DNA from: CAIWHR01 sp963726765
GTDB taxonomy: Bacteria > Pseudomonadota > Gammaproteobacteria > Burkholderiales > Casimicrobiaceae
Length of the DNA stretch: 64,000 nucleotides
Direction of reading: 5' to 3'
Assembly: GCA_963726765.1 (NCBI GenBank)
Contig: CAVSDH010000010.1
Span: 1 to 64,000 of the forward strand
Positions 12,764 through 22,225 of the stretch are shown here, piece by piece. The translations under genes and the position numbers were made by a program. The first letter of the stretch is position 1. Every line of letters begins with the position of its first letter. The notes beneath the pieces are model-generated. The model was not told where the DNA came from, did no database searches, and saw only the letters and a program-made list of their open reading frames with translations.

Positions 12764-15700
12764 TTATCCCGCAGCGTCGCCGCTCGCGGCCAGCACCTCC
12801 GGCGCCTTCGCCGTCAACGCATCGACATACGCACGTTCGAGCGCACGTGCGTGTGCGGGCATGTCCGTGAGCGGCGAGCGACGAAGACGTTCATCGATGC
12901 GGCCACGTACGGCGCGCATGAATTCGGGGTCGGAGGAAAGGCGAACGGCGATGTCGGTGTATTCGCGACCGTTCGTCGCGACCGTGTCCATCACGCCGAG
13001 ATTCGAGAGAATCGAAAAGGACGTGCGCTCGCCATGGCGGCGGCCCACCAGGGTGACCACCGGCACGCCCATGTCGAGCGCCTCGAGCGTTCCGTTGACG
13101 CCCCCGAACGGCATCGGGTCGAGCACGAAATCGACGAGCGTGTAGCGGGCCTGGTTCCCGGCGTCGTCGCGTCCTTGCGGCACGAAAACCGCGCGGTCCG
13201 GCGCAATGCCGGCTGCGGCGAGCAGCCGCAGATACGATCCGCAAAGCGCGGGATCCGCCGGCGAGAAGGCCAGGCGCGCCTTCGGGACCCGCGTCAGCAC
13301 CTCGCGCCACAGTGCAAGGCATCGCCGCGACAGCTTGAGCGGACTCACGAAAGCCCCGATGACCACCGCGTCCGCGGCAATGCCCAGCGTCGCGCGCCGG
13401 TACGGGTGATCCGTTGCCGCCGCGACATGCCGGTACGGATAGACGCAGCCCTCCATCGGCAGCAGGGTCTCGATCTGGAACGCCTGGTTCTCGGGCACGT
13501 CGGCGTAGCGGTCCGTCAACTTGAAATCGATGGACGACAGGCCGACGGTGCCGGCGCTCGCGACGTGCGTGATCTGCACGCGCGCCGGCTTCAATGCGAA
13601 GATGCCCGGCGCCGCGCCCTTCGTATGCGTCGAGAGGTCGATCAGGATGTCGAGATCGTCGGCCGCGATTCGTTTCGCTGCCGCGCGCTCCGCCCCTGGC
13701 GCAACGACGTCGTAGTGGTCGGCAAGCCCGCGGAATCGCGCCGTCCATTCGTCTTCGACCTGGGACAGCGAATAGAAATACAGCTCGAACCGGGTCCTGT
13801 CGTGATGCGGACCGCCGCCCAGACCATCTTGCCCATGACGTGATTGCGAAGGTCGGCGGAGAGATAGCCGATGCGGATGCGCCCCGGCCGCCGCTCGGGG
13901 CGCCGCGGCAGCGGATCGCCGTAGAGGCGGCGCATCGCGGCGTCGTAAGTGCGCGCGAACTGCCCCAGCACCGACGGGTCGACGTCGAAGAACAGCAGCA
14001 GATACAGGAGCTCCTCGCATGCGTCGACGAGCTCGGCCGCGCCGCCAACGGCAAAGCGCTCGTTTCGCAGCCCGTCGAGATAGCGCTCGAGCGCCGCAAA
14101 ATCGCCGCGGTGCTGGCAGGCGACGACAGCCTGCACCGCAAGCGGCAGCGCGTCGGGGCAATTCGCCTCGAAGCGCCGGAAGTTCGCAAGGTAGGCGTCG
14201 ATTCGTCCTGCCGCGAGAAGCACCTCGCCCAGGTTCCGGTACGCGGCGACGTCGCGCGGATCGGCCGCCAGCACTTCGCCGTACGCAGCGACGGCGGCGT
14301 CGGTCATGCCCTGCTCATGGAACAGGACGCCGAGATTGAAGTGCGCGGCGACGAGGTCGGGGCGAAACGCGAGCGCGCGCTGGTAGGCGCGGATCGCTTC
14401 GTCGACATTCCGCAGCATCTGCAGCGCGACGCCGTGGTTGTAGTGCGTTTCACCATCGGTCATGTCGACCATCAGCGCGCGCGCGAATGCGTCGCCGGCG
14501 GCCTTGCCGTCGCGTCGGGCGAGATGCGCGAGGCCGAGCGCACGCAGCAGCGCGGCGTTTGCCGGAGCGGCGAGGAGTCCCTCGTCGCATGCTGTCACCG
14601 CGGATTCCGGGTCCCCTGCGGCGACGGCAGCCTTCGCAAACGCCAGCCGCGCGTCGACAAAGAGCGGCGCCGCGACAAGCGCCGGCAGCGAACGCATCGC
14701 GTGCGGCAGATTCGTCGCCTTCGGTGCGATGCGCGACTCCGGAAAGATAGTGCGCCGTCGCGTAGCCCGGCTGCAGGTCCAGCACCCGCGCGTACCCCGC
14801 GAGCGCGGCGGCGCAATCGCCCTGCTGGTGCGCGCGAACGGTCTCCGACCACGCCGACGCCAGCGCGCCCGCGTCCAGCGAGCATAGATTCGATCGGTCG
14901 CGCTCGCGGTGCAGCGCGCCCAATGCATCGACCAGCGCAGGGCGATCGTCCAGCACGCGATCGACGATCGGAATCGAATGCGGATGCCGCACCGACGCCA
15001 CCGTCCACAACTGCCGCGCAGGTCGCTGCGCGAGGAGCCGGCCGGTTGCGGTTTCCATGCCGGAGAGATCGACCAGGACGTCGGGATCCTGCGCGGCGAT
15101 CATCCTGGCCGCCGTCGCGTCCGGAGACGGCGGCAGCGCAAGTGTCGCGACGTCCTGCGGCAGCGCAAAGCGCGGCGCGCCCACGGTTGCGATCGTGAGT
15201 GCAAATGCGGCAGGCGAAAGGCCGGTCAACACGTCGAGGTCGACCGTGCTCGCGGCGTCCCCGGCCACCAACACGACGACGCGAGTGCGTTCCCCTGCGG
15301 TTCGGCGGGGCCACATGACCGGCGCGCCCGGCGCCAGCGCCGACGCGCACTGCGCGGCGTAGCGCGCCGCAAATTCCCGGGCGGCCCCGGCATCGAAGCG
15401 CCCCGCGGCGACGGCGATCCGGCGCAGGGCGTCGAGATCCGCGGGCATCACTCCACGCCCACGGAGCGCTGCCACGAGCGTCGCGCCCAGAGCCTGCGTC
15501 TCGTCGCTCGACCTCGATCGCCGCTTCTTCGAGCGCGAGCGCGAGGAGTCCAGGTGGCGCCGATGTTTGCGCGTGCGGCGACCGCGCGACATGGCGCAGC
15601 AATGCGGATCGGTCGACGCCCCGCGGCGCGCGCTCGAGCGCCAGCGCCAGCGGTCCCGCCAGCGTCGCGATGCCGATGAGCGCCGGCTCTCGCTGCAGCG

Positions 15701-16113
15701 CCGATTCGATCGTCGCGGCGGGATGCGGATCGCCGGTGGCTGCGCCTTCGGACAGGCGGACCACGCCGGCGATCAGCGCGGCTCGTGCATCGCCGGGCGC
15801 CAGTGCCTGCACCCGCCGGGCGGCATCCTGCGCTGCCGCGAGATCGCCGATCGCGAGCGAGCTTTCGGCGAGCGCCTGCCAGGGCGCGAGATTGGACGGT
15901 GCGAGGCCGGTCGCCACGCGCCAGGAGGCGATCGCGTCCGGAAGGCGACCCAATTGCCACAGCACCTCGCCCAGCATGAAATGCGGATCCGGCGCGCGCG
16001 GATCGGCACGGCTCGCGCGGCGAAAGCACAGCATCGCGTCGACTGCCCGATCCTCGACGCTGGTGATCCCGGCCGCGCGCGATCCAGTCGGCGCATTCCG
16101 CCGCCGCACTCAC
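12764..16113 (-). CDS. Large TPR protein with GT41 (SPINDLY/O-GlcNAc-transferase-like) domain, frame-interrupted
   Basis: About 1,115 codons across five frame segments, switching near 16050, 15510, 14683 and 13812. The N-terminus is TPR-like (about 1-200), then an alpha/beta region containing DVLVDLSGMETATGRLLAQ. A second TPR array has at least five repeats (HYNHGVALQMLRNVDEAI, AHFNLGVLFHEQGMTDAAV). The C-terminal catalytic half shows RIGYLSADLRNHVMGKM, DILIDLSTHTKG, VQITHVASAGTVGLSSIDF, DFVLDPMPFGGVNGTLEAL and GVPVVTLVG. Bacterial SPINDLY-type enzymes glycosylate proteins. The GTG start at 16111-16113 overlaps the upstream GT4 stop by GTGA, so translation is probably coupled. The breaks look like sequencing indels because the protein stays conserved across them. 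Confidence 0.8.
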
Positions 16114-17450
16114 GAACGGACTTCCGCGCTCCGCACGCGCGCCCAAGCGAAGGGTTGTGCGCGCGACGATCGCGCAACACGGGAAGCGACGGCCCGGTCA
16201 TAGTGCGCAAGCGTGCGCTCGGCCATCTCGGCCGGCGTCTGCTGCGGCACGCGGCGCGCGCACGCCGAGGCGACGGCGAGCGCGTCGGCATTCTCCGGCG
16301 CGACGGCGGCGACCATGCGCGCGAGCATCCGCGCGTCGTCGCGCCATTCGTCATCCGACCAGGCCCATCCGGCGCCGGTGCCTTCGAGTCGCTCGGCGAG
16401 TGCGCCAAAGGGCGGCACGTAGACAGGGCGGCCGGCCGCCCACGCTTCGGACAGCGTGAAGCTGAACGTTTCCGGGCCCGCGGACGGATAGCCGACGAGC
16501 CGCACGCGATAGTGCGAGAGCAGCGCAGGCAACTCGCGCGGGTCGTAGCGCCCATGCACCGTGAGCACCGCGTCGTCGCTCTGCCACGGCCCGTGCTCTA
16601 CATCCATGTAGCCGATCAGCACGAAGCGGACGCGGACACCGGTCGATCGGACGAGCTCCGCCATGCGTTCGAGCCGTCGCGCGCCCTTGTCGGGCCCCAC
16701 GGCGCCCAGCACCGCGATGGTCGGTATGTCGTCGTCGGGCAGATCGATCGTCGTGCCTCGTTCGGGTGCCAGCGTCCGCGCGTCGTCGTCTTCCGCGCCT
16801 TCGGAGCCCATCGCCCACGCTCCCGGCGCCCCATGCGGAATGACGTCAATCGGACGGTCCGGATAATACTTGGCCAGCGTTTCTCCGGCCCACCGCGACG
16901 GCGCCAGCAGAAACGCCGCACGCGCGAGCAGCGCCCGGTGGCTGGATCGCCACGCGGCGATGTCGATCGCCGCGAAGGCAGGCTGCGCGGCGAGGCAGCG
17001 CGCGCAGAACGCCGCGTCGGTCTGCGCGCCGCAGTACATGCCGTCGACGCCGAGGAAGAGGATCGTCGGGCAGGCAAACGTGAAATCGTGGACCGTGTAG
17101 CCGAATGGAACGTCGAGCACCGCAAGCGCCTCGAAGATTCCGTCGCGGCAGCCCGTGATGTTGTGCAGATGAAGCACGTCCACGCCGAACGTGGCGCAAA
17201 GCCCGTCCACGAACGCCGGCCACGGCTCGCCGGCGTCACGACGGAATTCGAAGGTCCGTACCGACCCGTCGACCTTGTGTGCCTCGACCTGCCAACGGTC
17301 GCCGACCGCGGTTGCGAGGTGATGGCGATATCGTCCCCGGGACGCGTCGATCAGCGCGCGCGCGTGATGCTCGGTGCCGCCGCCATGGCCGTGAATCACA
17401 TGGAGCACGGCGGGCAAAGATGCCGACGCGAGCGCGGAGCCGGGATTCAC
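16110..17450 (-). CDS. GT4-family glycosyltransferase
   Basis: 446 residues. The N-terminus LHVIHGHGGGTEHHARAL is the glycine-rich start of a GT-B fold. The C-terminal lobe has TIAVLGAVGPDKGARRLERM and the donor-binding EX7E-type motif in ETFSFTLSEAWAAGRPV. It should transfer a nucleotide-activated sugar in the cytoplasm. The GTG start overlaps the upstream wzt stop by GTGA, and its own stop overlaps the next gene in the same way, so it belongs to the exporter operon and probably helps build the exported glycan. The ORF continues far upstream with no stop; the GTG at 17448-17450 is chosen from the overlap. Confidence 0.85.
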   Translation of the reverse strand: MNPGSALASASLPAVLHVIHGHGGGTEHHARALIDASRGRYRHHLATAVGDRWQVEAHKVDGSVRTFEFRRDAGEPWPAFVDGLCATFGVDVLHLHNITGCRDGIFEALAVLDVPFGYTVHDFTFACPTILFLGVDGMYCGAQTDAAFCARCLAAQPAFAAIDIAAWRSSHRALLARAAFLLAPSRWAGETLAKYYPDRPIDVIPHGAPGAWAMGSEGAEDDDARTLAPERGTTIDLPDDDIPTIAVLGAVGPDKGARRLERMAELVRSTGVRVRFVLIGYMDVEHGPWQSDDAVLTVHGRYDPRELPALLSHYRVRLVGYPSAGPETFSFTLSEAWAAGRPVYVPPFGALAERLEGTGAGWAWSDDEWRDDARMLARMVAAVAPENADALAVASACARRVPQQTPAEMAERTLAHYDRAVASRVARSSRAQPFAWARVRSAEVRS

Positions 17451-18649
17451 CTTGCGTCCGGAGTGCCCGTGTCCCACCGGTGATCGAGCCGCACGAAACC
17501 CAGCTCGCGCGTCTCCCCGGTCACGACGAGCGCACGCTCGACGTGGTCGAAAAGCCGCACGCCTTCCGGATCGAGTGCATGCGCGCGGATGAAATATTTT
17601 CCCGGCAGCAGCGTCAGCCGGGGCAGCGACAGCGCGTAGGCATATCGGTCCGCGGCGATGCGCCGCGGCGCGACGCCATCCATGTCGGTCGCGACACCGT
17701 AGACCGGCGTTCCGTCGGCGCGCACGATGCCGATCAGCACGACCGGCGTGCGGCCGTCGGGGGAAAACACCTCGCCCGAAATGGAGAGCGAGGTGCCTTG
17801 CGCGATCGTATCGCCGGGCGCCACGTCCAGCGTCTGCACCGCATAGACCCCGGCCACCGCCGCGTCCGCCGCGTCGATCGGCTGCTTGCGCCGCAATCCC
17901 TTTTCCTCGTGATAGGCGAGGTAGGCCTGGGTGACCTCCGCGGCGTGGCCATATCGCTCGACACGGCCGTCCTTCAGCCACAGCGCGTACCGGCAAAGCT
18001 TCTGGATGTGATACATCCCGTGCGAGCACAGGAGAAGCGTTCCGCCACGGTCGAGGTAGCGCTCCATCCAGGCGACGCATTTCTTCTGGAACGATTCGTC
18101 GCCGACGGCGAGCACCTCGTCGGTGATCAGGATGTCGGGCGCCAGCGTCGTCGCGATCGCGAAGCCCAGCCGCACGACCATGCCCGACGAGTAATGCTTG
18201 ATCGGATCGTCGATGTGACCGCCGATGTCGGCGAAGTCGATGATCTCGTCGCGCTTCGCCGCGATTTCCGCCGGCGACAGGCCAAGAAGCGTCGCGGCGA
18301 GATCGATGTTCGCGCGCCCCGTGTACTCGGGGTGGAATCCGGATCCCAGCTCGAGCAGCGCGCCGACGCGCCCATGGATCGCCACGGCACCGCGCGTGGG
18401 CTTGATCACGCCCGCGACGATCTTCAGCAGCGTCGACTTGCCCGCTCCGTTCTCGCCGATCACGCCCAGCGATTCGCCGCGTTTCAGCTCGATCGTCACG
18501 CCGTCGAGCGCGCGAAAGACGCGCGCCGCGGCGCGTCCGCGCAGCAGGTTCCAGACGAGGCGCGTGCGGCCTCCGTGCGCCTCGATCTTGGCGTAGTCCT
18601 TGCCGACGCCGTCGAGGCGCAGCAGCGGCGCGGTCGAGGCCTGGATCAC
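17447..18649 (-). CDS. wzt: O-antigen/polysaccharide ABC transporter ATPase with Wzt-type C-terminal domain
   Basis: 400 residues. Walker A is GENGAGKST, the ABC signature region is HYSSGMVVRLGFA, and Walker B is DILITDEVLAVGD. FHPEYTGRANI is typical of the Wzt/KpsT/TagH group. Residues from about 265 form a beta-rich C-terminal domain (SISGEVFSPDG onward) like the one that binds the capped O-antigen end in Wzt of E. coli O8/O9a. The GTG start (18647-18649) overlaps the permease stop by GTGA. With the permease it should flip a lipid-linked polysaccharide across the inner membrane. Confidence 0.92.
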   Translation of the reverse strand: MIQASTAPLLRLDGVGKDYAKIEAHGGRTRLVWNLLRGRAAARVFRALDGVTIELKRGESLGVIGENGAGKSTLLKIVAGVIKPTRGAVAIHGRVGALLELGSGFHPEYTGRANIDLAATLLGLSPAEIAAKRDEIIDFADIGGHIDDPIKHYSSGMVVRLGFAIATTLAPDILITDEVLAVGDESFQKKCVAWMERYLDRGGTLLLCSHGMYHIQKLCRYALWLKDGRVERYGHAAEVTQAYLAYHEEKGLRRKQPIDAADAAVAGVYAVQTLDVAPGDTIAQGTSLSISGEVFSPDGRTPVVLIGIVRADGTPVYGVATDMDGVAPRRIAADRYAYALSLPRLTLLPGKYFIRAHALDPEGVRLFDHVERALVVTGETRELGFVRLDHRWDTGTPDAR

Positions 18650-19486
18650 ACGAAATCCTCGAAGTGCGGGGACAGGCGCCGGAACACCCAGCGCCCGGCA
18701 ACGAACAGCGCGACGGCCACCGCCGCCGCGACGGCATCGCGACCAGCGCAGCGCAAGCCGGCCGTCGAGCAGCGCGTCGCGCAGCCGGTCGACGAGCCAT
18801 CCGAAGGGATTGGCGGCAATCCACGGCCGGACCTGCGCCGGCACCAGCGTCAGCGGGTACAGGATCGGCGTCAGATACATCAGGATCATCAGCACGGGCA
18901 TCAGCACGTGCTCGACGTCCCGAATGAACACCTGCAGCGCGGCCAGGAACAGCGCGATTCCCGTCAGTGCGAGGGCGAGCAGCACCCACATCGGCACGGC
19001 GATGATGAGACCTTCGAAATGAATGGGCTCGCCGAAGGCCGCGAGGACGACCAGCACGGCGAGGTATCCCGCAAACTGGAGCGCCAGCGTCGCCGCTATC
19101 GACGCGTAGACCGCGAGCTCGTGAGGAAACGCGACCTTGCGGATCAGCCCGGCGTAGCCGGCGAGGCTGACCGTCGCGCGCTGCAGCGCCTCCTGCGCGG
19201 CGAGCCACGGCCACAACGCCACCGCCACGAACGGCAGAAAATCCTTCCCGCCCATGCTCGCTGCGCGAAAGATGAACGTGAACACGAAATAGTAGACGGC
19301 GAGCAGCGCCAGCGGATGCACGAGCGCCCACAGGAGGCCCGTGGCGCTGCCCAGATAGCGCGTGACGAGTTCGCGCCGGAAAAAATTCGTGAACAGCGCG
19401 CGGTTGCGCAGCGTCGCAGCGGCAACCTGCGGATCGACGGACACCGGCGGCGGAGAGGTTGCGACGCGGGGAGACAGGTCCGACAT
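18646..19486 (-). CDS. wzm: O-antigen/polysaccharide ABC transporter permease, frame-interrupted
   Basis: About 280 codons with six hydrophobic segments of ABC-2 type. RRELVTRYLGSATGLLWALV and NPFGWLVDRLRDALL are characteristic of Wzm/TagG permeases. Near 18730 the frame changes: the natural C-terminus (VAVALFVAGRWVFRRLSP to a TGA at 18646-18648) is one base out of phase, and without this the ORF falsely runs on into the ATPase. ATG at 19484-19486 was chosen. The stop overlaps the wzt GTG by four bases. Confidence 0.88.
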
Positions 19487-19580
19487 TCCGACAGGATAGC
19501 AAGGACTGGAGTCGGACCGGATCGTCGCGCCAACCACGGACCGCCATCGCGGCGCCCCGATGGTCGGAACGCCGGCCCTG

Positions 19581-20555
19581 CTACTTCCGAGGCGGCGGCG
19601 TCGCGGGGGCCGCGGCCTTCGACTTCGGCGCCAGAGCCGGCGGCACGTCGACGGTCACCACCAGCGCGTCGACGGCTTCCTGGTTCACCTGCAACCGCTT
19701 GTCGGTGCGGATGGCGGATATCGCCGACTCGCGGGCATCGCTGACGTACTTCGCGCGCATCTCGTCCAGGATCTGCGCACGAACTTCGTCGAACGTCCGC
19801 TCGCGTCCGGGCTTGCGGCCGTCGAGCCTGATCACGTGATAGCCGAAGCGGGTCAGCACGGGCTCGCTGATATCGCCCGGGTTTTTCAGGGCGAACGCCG
19901 CCGCCTCGAACGTCGGATCGAACCTGCCGCGCGGATTCGACCCGAGGCGACCCTTGTTGCGTGCCGCCGCGGTGTCGTCCGACACGGCGACGGCGAGGAC
20001 GGCGATGTCCTCGCCCGCCAGCAGCTTCGCGCGGGCGTCATTTGCCGCGGCAAGCGCCGCGTCCTTGCCCCGCTTCGCAGGGTCGAACAGCAGGTGCGAT
20101 ACCTCGACCTCCTCCGGGACGGCGTATGCCGTGCGCTTGACCAGAAAGAGCTCGTTGGCGCGCGCCAGGTTCTTTTCCGTCGCACGGTCGAATTCCGCGC
20201 CGGCATCGGCCTCCAGTCGCTCGATCATCAGGCCGGCGAGCAGGCGATCCGCCTCGAGCGCGACACGGCGCTGGACGACCGGATCCTTGTCGAGACCCTG
20301 CGCGCGGGCGCGTTCCGCGAGCGTGCGATTGACCAGCATATTGGTGAGGGCCGTCTGCACACGCTGCGGGCTGGTGGCGAACGAGACGCGCTGCGCCGCC
20401 GGAACGCGCATGAGATCGGCGTCCCAGTCGGCGCGCGTGAGCACCGCCTCCGGACTGCGTACCAGCACGTCGGCGCCGGATTCCGCATCGACAGGTCCGG
20501 CGAACGATGCGATCGCGGCGATGGCGGCGCAATGAAGGGCGAGGGATCGGCTCAT
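19581..20555 (-). CDS. Periplasmic PpiC-type (parvulin) peptidyl-prolyl isomerase
   Basis: 324 residues. The signal peptide is about residues 1-24 (cleavage after VDA). A SurA-like N-terminal helical region precedes the parvulin domain, which has EVEVSHLLF at about 148 and the conserved ending TRFGYHVIRLDG at about 233. The C-terminus is Ala/Pro/Lys-rich. It should assist folding of exported proteins. The gene sits between the glycan exporter and two secreted-protein genes. PpiC-type proteins also occur in exopolysaccharide loci (EpsD-like), an alternative role. Confidence 0.85.
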   Translation of the reverse strand: MSRSLALHCAAIAAIASFAGPVDAESGADVLVRSPEAVLTRADWDADLMRVPAAQRVSFATSPQRVQTALTNMLVNRTLAERARAQGLDKDPVVQRRVALEADRLLAGLMIERLEADAGAEFDRATEKNLARANELFLVKRTAYAVPEEVEVSHLLFDPAKRGKDAALAAANDARAKLLAGEDIAVLAVAVSDDTAAARNKGRLGSNPRGRFDPTFEAAAFALKNPGDISEPVLTRFGYHVIRLDGRKPGRERTFDEVRAQILDEMRAKYVSDARESAISAIRTDKRLQVNQEAVDALVVTVDVPPALAPKSKAAAPATPPPRK

Positions 20556-20639
20556 GATCGGAATATTTCGGGAGAGTCTGCGGTCAGCGCAGGGACGGAT
20601 ACGACCGACAGGCAGGAGTGCCCGGCCTCAAACAAACGA

Positions 20640-20659
20640 GCCCCGGCCGAAGCCGGGGC
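20640..20659 (-). terminator. Hairpin terminator after the Ig-like secreted protein gene
   Basis: GCCCCGGC and GCCGGGGC form an 8-bp G/C stem with a 4-nt loop, 24 bases past the stop at 20684. It is followed on the minus strand by a moderately T-rich stretch (TCGTTTGTTTG). It separates this gene from the PpiC gene. Confidence 0.6.
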
Positions 20660-20683
20660 CCGCGTCAGGCCAAGCACGAGGCG

Positions 20684-21976
20684 TCAGTGTCCGGCCGGCT
20701 TGAAGAGCGAAAGCCGGACGTCGCAAATCATGCCGGGGAAGCAGTTCTGCACTCCGTACGGCGCAGCGGCACTGAATCCGCTCCGGCCGGCCACGTTGAT
20801 GTAGTAGGTGGTGCCCGGCGTCAGCGAGACGGCGGTCGGCTTTTGCGTGATCCCCGACGACGGAACCGGCCCGATACCGTATTTCACGTTCGCCGACGAG
20901 CCGGTCACCGATCCCGGAGCGGGCGGCGTGAGGTCGCAGGGCGTGGTCGAAATGGCGAGCGTGGGGATAAGCGACGAACCACCCGCCGGGTACGGCGTTA
21001 CGGTGATATTGGACATGTAGGGATACGACGCAGGAATGGTTGCCGCGCCGGGTTCGCAGGCAGCGTTGGCGTGAATTCGACCACCAGAATGCCGTTGGTC
21101 CCGAGTCCCTTGCTGCTGCCCGCCATGTCGGTCATGGACTGCGTGTCGAGGTGCGCCGGGACCGGTGCGCCGAGGACGCTGAAGTCCCACTTGTAGTAGA
21201 TCGTCTTGGCGAAGCCCTGCGCGGCGCAGAGGTTGGTGCTGCCCGCCGGGCTGGCGCTCACCACCGCCGTCGCGACCGCCGTATCGGTTCCCGGTCCGCT
21301 CGTGACGTTCGCCGTGATCGTCCAGGAACCGGCCGCCGAGAACGTGACGCTGTTCGTCCCGACGGCCGTCGACGCGCCCGAGCCGAAGGTCGCACCCGAG
21401 CCGACGGTTGCAGACCACGTGACGGCCGATATCGTGATCGGGTTGGAGCACTTGACCGTCAGCGGAAGCGCCGTACCGACGGTTGCCGGGCCCGGCGCCG
21501 GGTTGAAGTTGCACGTGAAGGGCAGCGTGTCGGCCCACGTGACGGTCGCGGAGCCGCTTCCGCTCTTGGCGCCGTCGGTTGCGGCGAGCGCGTACGTGCA
21601 CCCTGCCGGCGTCGCGGCCCTGGCCGTAATCGAAGCCGATGCCGCATTGGACATGGCGGGACAACTCGCGTCGTTGGCCCCGGCGGGAGTCCATGTGTAA
21701 GTGGCGCTCTGCGACGCGCCTGCGCAGTTGGCGGCAATCGTCGACGGGCGAACCGGTCAGCTGAACCGCGGGGGTTGCGGTGGGATTGCACGAGAGTGCG
21801 GTCGGGGATGCAGGCGTGCACGTGAGCGTGCTGCCCGACCAGCTCCACGACGCGCAGGCGCCGTCGTCGTTGATGGTCACGGAACCGCTCTGCGCCGGAC
21901 CGGCGACGAGCATCATGGCGCCCACGGCGGCTCCGGCGAGCGGAGCGAGGGCGAAGCGAAACAGGGATCGAATCAT
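20684..21976 (-). CDS. Secreted Ser/Thr/Ala-rich protein with Ig-like repeats, unknown function, frame-interrupted
   Basis: About 430 codons. A signal peptide lies at residues 1-31 (hydrophobic core APLAGAAVGAMMLVAGPAQS). The mature part is rich in Ser, Thr, Ala and Gly, with beta-strand-like segments and cysteine pairs (for example SWSGSTLTCTPASPTALSC and GSWTITANVTSGPGTDTAVA) suggesting Ig-like modules. The C-terminus ends in YYINVAGRSGFSAAAPYG and a two-Cys segment. The reading must switch frame near 21742 and 21055 and then returns to the original frame. I do not recognise the family. Its position between an isomerase and another surface protein suggests an exported or cell-surface product. 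Confidence 0.65.
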   Translation of the reverse strand: MIRSLFRFALAPLAGAAVGAMMLVAGPAQSGSVTINDDGACASWSWSGSTLTCTPASPTALSCNPTATPAVQLTGSPVDDCRQLRRRVAERHLHMDSRRGQRRELSRHVQCGIGFDYGQGRDAGRVHVRARRNRRRQERKRLRDRHVGRHAALHVQLQPGAGPGNRRYGASADGQVLQPDHDIGRHVVCNRRLGCDLRLGRVDGRRDEQRHVLGGRFLDDHGERHERTGNRYGGRDGGGERQPGGQHQPLRRAGLRQDDLLQVGLQRPRRTGPGAPRHAVHDRHGGQQQGTRDQRHSGGRIHANAACEPGAATIPASYPYMSNITVTPYPAGGSSLIPTLAISTTPCDLTPPAPGSVTGSSANVKYGIGPVPSSGITQKPTAVSLTPGTTYYINVAGRSGFSAAAPYGVQNCFPGMICDVRLSLFKPAGH

Positions 21977-22167
21977 GGGGTTACTCCGGAGAAGGCGGAA
22001 ACGCATCCGGCGAAACAGCGCGAATTCCGTGTCAATAGGGCTTTGAATGGATTGAATTATAGCGCATCTTTTGTACTGCACCAATCCGGACGGGACCCGC
22101 CCGTCCGCGCGGTGCTACCGCCGGTGCAACTGGCGCGGTCATCCCGCTGTGCTCAGGAAAGCTCGGG

Positions 22168-22199
22168 AAAAAAAGAGGGCGGGACTGGCGTCCCGCCCT
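22168..22199 (-). terminator. Rho-independent terminator after the surface protein gene
   Basis: AGGGCGGGA and TCCCGCCCT form a 9-bp stem around a 6-nt loop, followed on the minus strand by seven T residues. It lies 26 bases beyond the stop of the 22226 gene and makes that gene monocistronic. Confidence 0.9.
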
Positions 22200-22225
22200 T
22201 CTTCCGATACTGTTGCAAATGCGTG

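Noticed and set aside
17447..19537. Apparent single-chain permease-ATPase fusion of 696 codons
   Set aside because: The joint contains out-of-frame Arg/Gly-rich text. One base away, the permease has a natural C-terminus and a stop overlapping a GTG start for the ATPase.
15567..19744. Long plus-strand ORFs (638 and 821 codons) over the exporter and glycosyltransferase genes
   Set aside because: Both run opposite to motif-bearing genes and have Arg-rich shadow composition.
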